This document shows, piece after piece, positions 57,214-64,000 of a stretch of DNA of 64,000 bases. The notes under the pieces are model-generated. The model saw nothing but the letters and a program-made list of their open reading frames with translations. It did not search any database and was not told the DNA's origin. Position numbers and translations under genes: made by a program. Every line of letters starts with the position of its first letter. Position 1 is the first letter of the stretch. Origin of the DNA: Ahrensia sp. R2A130 (GTDB taxonomy: Bacteria; Pseudomonadota; Alphaproteobacteria; Rhizobiales; Rhizobiaceae); contig NZ_AEEB01000003.1 of assembly GCF_000179775.1 (NCBI RefSeq), positions 248,001 through 312,000 of the forward strand, in the 5' to 3' direction.

Positions 57214-57774
57214 ATGGCTGATGGCATCGATCTGAAAGACGTAGAAAAACGTATGGAGACTTCGCTCGCCTCGTTTACGAAAGATCTTGGCGGCCTTCGC
57301 ACCGGTCGCGCTTCGGCAAGCCTGCTGGACCCGGTGATGGTGGATGCCTACGGGCAGAAAATGCCAATCAATCAGGTGGCCAATGTGGGTGCGCCGGAAC
57401 CGAAACTCATCACGGTTCAAATCTGGGATAAATCGATGGTCGGGCCTGTCGAAAAAGCAGTTCGGGAAGCAGGCCTTGGCCTGAACCCTGTTGTTGATGG
57501 TCAGAACCTGCGCATCCCAATGCCGGATCTGAACGAAGAACGCCGTCGCGATCTTGTCAAAGTGGCAAAAACTTACGCTGAAGATGCCAAAGTGACGATC
57601 CGCCATGTCCGTCGTGATGCTATGGAAACGCTGAAGAAGGCGGAGAAAGATAAAGAAATTGGACAGGACGAAGCCCGTGGCTCGTCTGAGAAAGTTCAGA
57701 AAATGACCGACGATAAGGTCAACGAAGTCGACAAGGTGCTTGCCACCAAAGAAGGCGAGATCATGCAGGTTTAA
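57214..57774 (+). CDS. frr: Ribosome recycling factor
   Basis: 186 aa, the normal length. The helical domain I begins with [29 protein letters not shown], given here by residues E10 to D38, and contains the [13 protein letters not shown] signature. [18 protein letters not shown] and [13 protein letters not shown] are also typical. It acts with EF-G to split post-termination ribosomes. It sits between pyrH and uppS. Confidence 0.97.
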   Translation: MADGIDLKDVEKRMETSLASFTKDLGGLRTGRASASLLDPVMVDAYGQKMPINQVANVGAPEPKLITVQIWDKSMVGPVEKAVREAGLGLNPVVDGQNLRIPMPDLNEERRRDLVKVAKTYAEDAKVTIRHVRRDAMETLKKAEKDKEIGQDEARGSSEKVQKMTDDKVNEVDKVLATKEGEIMQV

Positions 57775-57807
57775 GCCGGTTCGCTTGGCTAACGGGGACA
57801 CGGCACC

Positions 57808-58638
57808 ATGACTTTTGAAATCACACACGCAACCATCGCACCGCGATGCCCGAACGAAACGCAAGATACGGCAGACCCCGTCTCAGCATTCGGTTCCACG
57901 CGCGCGCCGGGCGTTCCCAAACATGTTGCCATCATCATGGACGGGAACGGTCGTTGGGCGCAGGCAAGAGGGCTTCATCGCTCCCGTGGTCACCGTAAGG
58001 GTGTTGAAGCGGTTCGGGCTACAGTTCGTGCTGCAGGCGAATTGGGCATCGAAACACTGACACTGTTCTCATTTTCATCTGAAAACTGGAATCGACCAGC
58101 TGCCGAAATCAACGAACTGATGCGGTTGTTGAAGATATTTATTCGCCGCGACCTGGCTGATTTGCACAAGGAAAATGTGCGTATCTCCATCATCGGTTCG
58201 CGCGACGGTGTACCGTCCGACATCCTGCCGCTGCTTGACGAAGCCGTAGCCCTAACGCGTAACAATACGCGCACACGGCTGGTCATTGCTTTCAACTACG
58301 GTGCCCGCGATGAACTTGCCCGCGCGACGCAACGTATTGCGGAAGCTGTGGCTGCAGGAACTCTCGACCCAAGCGAAGTGACGCAAGACACGATTGCTGC
58401 TCATATGGACACAGCAGGTTGGTCCGATCCAGAGTTGATCATTCGCACGTCCGGCGAAAAGCGACTTTCCAATTTCCTGCTTTGGCAAGCGGCTTATTCG
58501 GAATTTGTTTTCGTTGACTGCATGTGGCCGGAATTCGACAAGGCTCAATTGGAAGCTGCGATTGGTGAATATGTTTCGCGGGATCGCCGCTTCGGTGGTT
58601 TGGCCGACACCACACAGCTCGCCCGGGTTGCTACATGA
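57808..58638 (+). CDS. uppS: Isoprenyl transferase (undecaprenyl diphosphate synthase)
   Basis: 276-aa cis-prenyltransferase making the C55 lipid carrier precursor. Motif I is HVAIIMDGNGRWA with the catalytic Asp; region III is LTLFSFSSENWNRP; region V is PELIIRTSGEKRLSNFLLWQAAYSEF. The first 35 residues (rich in Thr/Pro) are an extension compared with the E. coli enzyme, so translation could begin further in. The stop overlaps cdsA by 4 bp. Confidence 0.96.
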   Translation: MTFEITHATIAPRCPNETQDTADPVSAFGSTRAPGVPKHVAIIMDGNGRWAQARGLHRSRGHRKGVEAVRATVRAAGELGIETLTLFSFSSENWNRPAAEINELMRLLKIFIRRDLADLHKENVRISIIGSRDGVPSDILPLLDEAVALTRNNTRTRLVIAFNYGARDELARATQRIAEAVAAGTLDPSEVTQDTIAAHMDTAGWSDPELIIRTSGEKRLSNFLLWQAAYSEFVFVDCMWPEFDKAQLEAAIGEYVSRDRRFGGLADTTQLARVAT

Positions 58639-59447
58639 TTTTAGGTGCTGGCTTCGGTCGCGCCCGCGAAAGCGAGCTCGGCCAGCGGATAATGTCCGCT
58701 ATAGTTTTGCTTGCTGTTGTGATTGGCGTCGCATGGATTGGCGGCACAGCTTGGTGGCTGCTGGCAACAGCTTTATCGGCGGTGCTGTTCTATGAATGGC
58801 AAGGCATGGTTCGCACGACACCATTCGATACGCCCGACGTTTTGCTTACCGTTGGCTTCATTGCGATTTTGCTATCGGGCGCTTTCGACTTAACTCTCTA
58901 CGTTGTTTTGGCATTCGTGCTGCTCGGGTTTATTCTGGAACAGATCAATAGCGGGCAAGAACGTTCCGATGTTCGGTGGATGGGGGTAGGGGCTCTCTAT
59001 TGCGCCATTCCTGAGCTGGCTTTTCCGATCATCCGCGAAGTGGGCGGATTTGCCCCACTGTTGTTCGTTTTCGTCTGCGTGTGGATGACCGATGTCGTGG
59101 CCTATTTCACGGGTCGCAAACTGCAAGGGCCCAAGCTCATGCCCACTGTTTCGCCAAACAAAACATGGTCTGGTGCTTTGGGCGGCGTTCTTGGTGCAAT
59201 CATCACCGCCGGTATTTTCATGCTGATTTTCCCGACAATTGCCTCTCCATGGTGGATTGCACTTGCCATTGTCCTGTCAGTTTGTTCGCAAACGGGAGAC
59301 TTGTTCGAGAGCTGGGTCAAACGCCGTTCCGGTAAAAAGGATTCCAGCGGCTTAATCCCCGGACATGGTGGTTTTCTCGACCGGGTTGATGGATTGCTAT
59401 TTGCCTGCGTCCCCGTCGCGCTGATCTACGGGTTGCAGAACCTGTAA
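58635..59447 (+). CDS. cdsA: Phosphatidate cytidylyltransferase
   Basis: 270-aa integral membrane enzyme making CDP-diacylglycerol, the branch point of phospholipid synthesis. About eight membrane helices, followed by the CTP-binding signature near the C-terminus: WVKRRSGKKDSSGLIPGHGG then FLDRVDGLL. It is translationally coupled to uppS, and rseP follows. Confidence 0.96.
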   Translation: MILGAGFGRARESELGQRIMSAIVLLAVVIGVAWIGGTAWWLLATALSAVLFYEWQGMVRTTPFDTPDVLLTVGFIAILLSGAFDLTLYVVLAFVLLGFILEQINSGQERSDVRWMGVGALYCAIPELAFPIIREVGGFAPLLFVFVCVWMTDVVAYFTGRKLQGPKLMPTVSPNKTWSGALGGVLGAIITAGIFMLIFPTIASPWWIALAIVLSVCSQTGDLFESWVKRRSGKKDSSGLIPGHGGFLDRVDGLLFACVPVALIYGLQNL

Positions 59448-59512
59448 TGCCTCTGCACATTGCACCGAACGCAACCACTTTGGCTTGTGCGTTCCTCGGA
59501 AGGACACGCTGA

Positions 59513-60658
59513 ATGGATATTTTAGGCACCCTTGGCGTTCTTGGGGACTTCGCGCTGACGAAAGTGCTGCCGTTCATCGTGGTTTTGACGATTGTCGTCT
59601 TTTTCCATGAGCTCGGTCACTTTGCAGTTGCTCGCTGGAATCGCGTTAAGGTTGATGCCTTCGCAGTTGGCTTTGGCCCGGAATTGATCGGCCGTACCGA
59701 TAAACACGGAACCCGGTGGAAATTATGCGCCATTCCGCTAGGTGGCTATGTGCGTTTTCTGGGCGATGCCAACGAAGCGAGCGCCCCGGATGCGCATGCT
59801 TTGGAGGGCATGACGAGCGAAGAGCTTGACGGAGCGTTTCAAAACAAGAGCGTCTGGCGCCGTGCAGCTGTGGTCGCGGCAGGTCCAATCGCAAATTTCA
59901 TTCTCGCCAGCGTCATCTACACCGGCGTGTTCGTCTATCAGGGCGAGGTCACAGTCCCTGCGGTTGTTGGTGAAGTTACAGAAGGCGCACCCGCACAGCA
60001 GGCGGGTATTCTGCCGGGCGACCTCATTACCTCTGTGGAGGGGCAGGATGTCGCAGATTTTGAAGATGTATCGCGACTGACCATGATCAGCTCTGATCAG
60101 CCGCTTGCGTTCACCGTGGATCGCGACGGCAAGAGCCTCGATTTCATCGTTGCGCCGCTCATGACCGAGCGCAAAGACCAGTTTGGAAACACCTACAAAG
60201 TCGGCCTCATTGGTATTTCGTCACGACGTGGCGTCGAAAATTTCGTGCACCGTGATTTGGGAATCGGTGAGGCATTTGTCAAAAGCATCGACGCCATTGG
60301 GCTCATTATCAGCCGAACAGGATATTTCCTGCGGGATATTTTTCTAGGCAAACAGGATGCAGATCAACTGCGTGGGCCATTGGGAATCGGTCAAATGACC
60401 TCTCAGGTCGCGACACTTGGTATTGTTTCGCTGCTTTCTCTTGCCGCAGCGTTGAGCGTCTCAATCGGATTGATGAATCTTTTTCCGATTCCCATGCTCG
60501 ACGGTGGTCATCTGGTATTTTACGCCTACGAAGCCATACGGGGCAGGGCTGCGAGCCCTAGAGCGCAGGAAATAGCGTATCGTGTCGGCCTGACATGCGT
60601 TTTGATGATGATGATTTTTGCTACGAGCAACGACATTGCACGGCTGTTTTCAGGCTAA
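59513..60658 (+). CDS. rseP: Site-2 protease RseP (zinc metalloprotease)
   Basis: 381-aa intramembrane protease. The first helix holds the zinc motif HELGH (H32-E33-x-x-H36, FFHELGHFAV). A periplasmic PDZ domain (about 120-200, GAPAQQAGILPGDLITSVEG) follows, and the second catalytic helix carries the NxxPxPxLDGG-like motif NLFPIPMLDGGH. It cleaves anti-sigma factors and signal-peptide remnants. The length is typical. Here dxr is not between cdsA and rseP, unlike in many proteobacteria. Confidence 0.96.
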   Translation: MDILGTLGVLGDFALTKVLPFIVVLTIVVFFHELGHFAVARWNRVKVDAFAVGFGPELIGRTDKHGTRWKLCAIPLGGYVRFLGDANEASAPDAHALEGMTSEELDGAFQNKSVWRRAAVVAAGPIANFILASVIYTGVFVYQGEVTVPAVVGEVTEGAPAQQAGILPGDLITSVEGQDVADFEDVSRLTMISSDQPLAFTVDRDGKSLDFIVAPLMTERKDQFGNTYKVGLIGISSRRGVENFVHRDLGIGEAFVKSIDAIGLIISRTGYFLRDIFLGKQDADQLRGPLGIGQMTSQVATLGIVSLLSLAAALSVSIGLMNLFPIPMLDGGHLVFYAYEAIRGRAASPRAQEIAYRVGLTCVLMMMIFATSNDIARLFSG

Positions 60659-60899
60659 ATGGCGTTATTTGTTAACGTTTCGTTTACCAAGGTTGCCGTT
60701 GTTGTAACCTGTTGGCAACGCTTTCAACAATTTGGCGAGAGCGTTGGTGCAGTATGGTTGCGTCGTGTCTGAAAGCTTGTAGAAACAATTAACAATTGCA
60801 GGATTCTACCGTGCGCGGTTTGGCCTGTATGAGAGAAAATAAGGGGTCTTGGTGGGAATACGCGCCAGGCGTGTTCAAACCAGATTGCAAGAGAGCTTC
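60659..60899 (+). promoter_or_regulatory. rseP-bamA intergenic region
   Basis: 241 bp. GTTGCC (about 60693-60698) can pair with GGCAAC (about 60713-60718). The rest is AT-rich and probably contains a bamA promoter. No recognised operator, no strong terminator. Confidence 0.3.
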
Positions 60900-63239
60900 A
60901 TGAAAGCCTTCACTATGTTCCAGACCAAAGCCATTCGGCAAATTCTCATCGCCCTGACATTGATTGTCGTGGGCGTGCCATCTGCCATCGTGGTCGCAGG
61001 CAGCGGTGCTACCGCTGCGCAGGCCGCTGTCGTCAATCGGATTGATGTTCGTGGCAACCGCCGCGTCGATGCAGACACCATTCGCTCATACGTGACGGTG
61101 AAGCCGGGTCGGAACTACACGACATTCGATACGGATGAATCGCTGCGCGCTCTGTTCGCGACAGGTCTGTTCTCCGACGTGCGCATCTCACGTGCAGGCA
61201 GCGCGCTTCTGGTCGAGGTCGAAGAGAATCCAACGATCAATCTCGTGCGCTTTGAAGGCAACGAGAAAGTAAAAGACGATCAGCTCGGTCGTATTGTGCA
61301 GTCGCAGAGCCTCGGTATTTTTAGCCAGGACAAAGTAGACAGCGACCTTGAGCGCGTCCGCGAAGTGGTTCGTCGCTCCGGCCGTGCCAACTCGCAGGTC
61401 ACAGTTCGTGTCGACCAGCTCGACAACAACCGCGTCAATGTCATCTTCGTTATCAATGAAGGTGGTCGCACCAAGATTAAGAACATCGAGTTTGTCGGTA
61501 ACAATGCTTTTGGTGATCGTCGCTTGGCGGACATCATCAGCCACAACGAGAGCAATCTGTTGTCTTGGTTGAAACGCGATGATATCTACGATCCAGACCG
61601 CCTGCGCGCGGATGAGGAGCGGTTGCGCCGCTTCTACTTCAACCGCGGTTACGCCGATTTTCAGGTGATTTCTGCAGTCGCGGAATTCGATTCAGCCGAT
61701 AACGTCTATAATATCGTTATCACTGTTGAAGAAGGCGACCTCTATCGTTTCGGCAGCATCCAGATCGATAATGCGTTGGCTGTTGTTGATGATGGTTTGC
61801 TGCAGGACAATCTGAAAATTGACTCTGGCGACATCTACAGCGCTCGTAATGTTGAAAAAACGCTTGTTGCTATGACCGATGCTATCGCTGCATCGGGTTA
61901 CGCTTTTGCAGAAGTTACGCCACGTGGTGACCGCAACTTTGAAAACCGCACAATCGACATCACATTCTTCGTTGATGAAGGTCCACGTACGTATGTCGAA
62001 CGCATCGACGTTGTAGGTAACACCCGTACACGCGAATATGTCATACGCCGCGAGTTCGATATCTCGGAAGGCGATGCTTACAACCGCGTTCTTGTGAACA
62101 AAGCCAAGACCCGCCTTGATGCTCTAGGTTTCTTTGACTCGGTACGCATGACAACACGTCCAGGCTCCGCGCCGGACCGTGTGGTCGTTGTCGTGAACGT
62201 TAAAGACAAAGCGACCGGTGAATTTTCAATCGGTGGCGGTTATTCGTCAGCCAACGGTCCAATTGCTGAAGTCTCTCTCACCGAGAAAAACTTCCTTGGT
62301 CGTGGTCAATTCCTGAAAATCTCCGCCGGCCTTGGCGATGATGTGGAAAAATACGAACTATCGTTCACCGAGCCATATTTCCTTGGCAACCGTATTGCTG
62401 CCGGTTTTGACATCTCTAGAACGACGTCTGGTGATACTGACGACAAGTCTTTCGACTCGGAAACGACATCGTTCCGCTTGCGGGCTGCTGCTCCATTAAC
62501 TGACAATCTGACGGCTTCGGTCAATTACACCTACACTTACGAGGACCTGTCTATTGACCCAGGCACTGTCGTATCGACAGCTGTTCAGGACACGTTGAAT
62601 CGTAGCCCATATTCTACATCGTCCATTGGCTACGCACTGACCTATTCGACAATCGATAATCGTAAGAGCCCTCGCGAAGGCATTTATGCCCAGTTCCGTC
62701 AGGATATTGCGGGCCTCGGTGGTGACGCTGAATATGTTCGTACAGAAGCAGAACTATACGCTTACTATTTGCTCTCCGAAGACGCTGACATTGTTCTGTT
62801 CGGTGGTGCTACGGCAGGTGCGATTGAAGGATTTGGTTCTGACGATCTCCGAATCACTGACAACTTCTTTAAAGGCGGCAATCTGGTTCGTGGTTTCGAC
62901 AGCCGTGGTCTAGGTCCACGCGCTACCGACGGTGAAGCGCTTGGTGGCAAATATTTCGCCAGTGTGACAGCTGAAGTTCAGTTCCCGCTGCCATTGCTTC
63001 CACGCTCTTACGGTCTGCGTGCGGCACTGTTTGCCGATGCAGGTACAGTGTATGGCAACGACTTCGATAAGATTGACCCGACTATCCGTGACGAGAACTC
63101 TATCCGAGCATCGGTCGGTGCATCCCTTCTCTGGGACTCGCCATTCGGCCCATTGCGTGCAGACTTTGCACACGTTCTTGCCGAAGAAGATTTCGACGAG
63201 AAGCAGTTCTTCAAGTTTGGTGTCAGCACCAAGTTTTAA
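60900..63239 (+). CDS. bamA: Outer-membrane protein assembly factor BamA
   Basis: 779 aa. A signal peptide (about 1-42, hydrophobic LIALTLIVVGVPSAIVVAG, cleavage near AAQA-A) precedes five POTRA domains (about 43-420; the first is VVNRIDVRGNRRVDADTIRSYV) and a 16-strand beta-barrel ending in the C-terminal aromatic signal KFGVSTKF. GNRIAAGFDISR and RGFDSRGLGPR are barrel motifs, the latter in loop 6. ATG 60900 is chosen with AGAGAG upstream; an in-frame TTG at 60849 behind AAGGGG is the alternative. It inserts beta-barrel proteins into the outer membrane. Confidence 0.96.
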   Translation: MKAFTMFQTKAIRQILIALTLIVVGVPSAIVVAGSGATAAQAAVVNRIDVRGNRRVDADTIRSYVTVKPGRNYTTFDTDESLRALFATGLFSDVRISRAGSALLVEVEENPTINLVRFEGNEKVKDDQLGRIVQSQSLGIFSQDKVDSDLERVREVVRRSGRANSQVTVRVDQLDNNRVNVIFVINEGGRTKIKNIEFVGNNAFGDRRLADIISHNESNLLSWLKRDDIYDPDRLRADEERLRRFYFNRGYADFQVISAVAEFDSADNVYNIVITVEEGDLYRFGSIQIDNALAVVDDGLLQDNLKIDSGDIYSARNVEKTLVAMTDAIAASGYAFAEVTPRGDRNFENRTIDITFFVDEGPRTYVERIDVVGNTRTREYVIRREFDISEGDAYNRVLVNKAKTRLDALGFFDSVRMTTRPGSAPDRVVVVVNVKDKATGEFSIGGGYSSANGPIAEVSLTEKNFLGRGQFLKISAGLGDDVEKYELSFTEPYFLGNRIAAGFDISRTTSGDTDDKSFDSETTSFRLRAAAPLTDNLTASVNYTYTYEDLSIDPGTVVSTAVQDTLNRSPYSTSSIGYALTYSTIDNRKSPREGIYAQFRQDIAGLGGDAEYVRTEAELYAYYLLSEDADIVLFGGATAGAIEGFGSDDLRITDNFFKGGNLVRGFDSRGLGPRATDGEALGGKYFASVTAEVQFPLPLLPRSYGLRAALFADAGTVYGNDFDKIDPTIRDENSIRASVGASLLWDSPFGPLRADFAHVLAEEDFDEKQFFKFGVSTKF

Positions 63240-63348
63240 TAGGGCTAATCGTGGGGACTGGGTTGTCGTTTCATCACGCAGCCTGGTTCCTAGCTATTCG
63301 TGATAGTTTTCTCGTCCAGCGGAAACCCGAGTTAGGAAACCCATTCGC

Positions 63349-64000
63349 TTGAGTGATTTTTTCCGATCTGAAGGGCCTATTTCCGTTGGAGATTTGGCCA
63401 AACTAACAGGCTCGCAACTCGCCGATGATGACTACAAGTCGGTCGAAGTTATTTCGGTATCTCCGATCGAGGCGGCTGCCGAAGGTAGTCTAACTTTTCT
63501 ATCGAATCCCAAATATGTGGACGCTCTTGCACATACCGGAGCAAGCGCCGTTATATGCAGCGAACGCTATCGTTCCGGCGTTCCGGAAGGTGTCGCTGTT
63601 CTCGTAAGTGATCAGCCTTATAAATCCTTCGCTCGCGCTATGGCTGCTATGTTTCCCTCCGCAGCAAGACCAACATCAATATTGTGCGACGGTATTTCTA
63701 CCGCCGCAGGCATTCACGAGACCGCAATCTTGGAAGAGGGCGTTACCGTCGAGCACGGCGCTGTTATTGGCGCTAATGTGTGCGTCGGCAGCAACACGCT
63801 GATTGGTCCAAATGCAATAATCGGACCAAACGTCATGATTGGCCGCAACTGTGCGATTGCAGCAGGCGCGTCTGTCATCGCAGCTCACCTTGGCGACAAC
63901 GTCATCTTGCACAGCGGTGTGCGGGTTGGTGGTGATGGCTTTGGCTTTGCAATGGGACCTGGCGGGCACCTGAAAGTGCCGCAGACCGGCGGAGTTATCA
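63349..64000 (+). CDS. lpxD: UDP-3-O-acyl-glucosamine N-acyltransferase, 5' part
   Basis: 217 codons up to the window edge. It starts at TTG 63349 behind AGGAAA; an N-terminal UDP-binding region is present (SLTFLSNPKYVDALAHTGASAVICS), then left-handed beta-helix hexapeptides (VTVEHGAVIGANVCVG, IGPNAIIGPNVMIG), and HSGVRVGGDGFGF near the catalytic histidine loop. It acylates UDP-acyl-GlcN in lipid A synthesis. bamA-lpxD order is normal. The C-terminus is missing only because of the window. Confidence 0.94.
   Translation, partial: MSDFFRSEGPISVGDLAKLTGSQLADDDYKSVEVISVSPIEAAAEGSLTFLSNPKYVDALAHTGASAVICSERYRSGVPEGVAVLVSDQPYKSFARAMAAMFPSAARPTSILCDGISTAAGIHETAILEEGVTVEHGAVIGANVCVGSNTLIGPNAIIGPNVMIGRNCAIAAGASVIAAHLGDNVILHSGVRVGGDGFGFAMGPGGHLKVPQTGGVI

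Overview
The window is a chromosomal segment of an alphaproteobacterium, most likely of the order Hyphomicrobiales (Rhizobiales). The grounds are a divK-pleD pair, an eno-ftsB-pdhA-pdhB-pdhC-lpdA block in which the E1 beta subunit carries its own lipoyl domain, a GTTC-N7-GTTC SOS box at dinB, a short ProRS without editing domain, and the run rpsB-tsf-pyrH-frr-uppS-cdsA-rseP-bamA-lpxD. I cannot name the genus.

Layout. 1-2122 (minus): 3' truncated dinB behind two tandem LexA-type boxes, a HAD-like phosphatase and a DUF3572 protein. 2247-3997 (plus): divK-pleD, cell-cycle and c-di-GMP signalling. 4326-10802 (minus): rpmG, NUDIX hydrolase, DUF983 protein, rnr, topA. 11096-20112: small unknown genes, an EamA transporter, glmU and glmS (UDP-GlcNAc synthesis), a DUF502 membrane protein, recG and an MliC-like secreted protein. 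20066-31813 (plus): sdhE, mfd, eno, ftsB and the pyruvate dehydrogenase genes, with a small antisense membrane gene between pdhC and lpdA. 31814-32853: a secreted protein behind a leader that can pair with its own ribosome binding site, and a DUF1330 protein.

32916-46096 is an accessory island between tRNA-Thr(CGT) and tRNA-Ser(TGA). It has a mobilization module (MobC-like protein, MobA-type relaxase, VirD4/TraG-type coupling protein, several small proteins) without type IV secretion genes, so it looks like an integrative mobilizable element. Its cargo includes an unrecognised 148-aa/635-aa gene pair. Its large serine recombinase abuts tRNA-Ser but has lost its catalytic N-terminus, which is replaced by the end of an IS1595-family insertion sequence. 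That IS (42422-44603) carries passengers: a 60-aa basic protein translationally coupled to the transposase, an approximately 300-nt noncoding stretch packed with perfect hairpins and a predicted pseudoknot, and a winged-helix (HARE-HTH-like) protein. The structured RNA with its neighbours is my best candidate for an undescribed system.

46246-64000 (plus) is core chromosome again: proS, lolC/E-lolD, dnaE, a DUF938 methyltransferase, rpsB (with an unusual C-terminal helix-hairpin-helix extension), tsf, pyrH, frr, uppS, cdsA, rseP, bamA and the start of lpxD, cut by the right edge. These genes link translation, lipoprotein sorting, undecaprenyl and phospholipid synthesis and outer-membrane assembly.

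All calls come from reading motifs, spacing and complementarity by eye. No database search, folding program or composition statistic was run.
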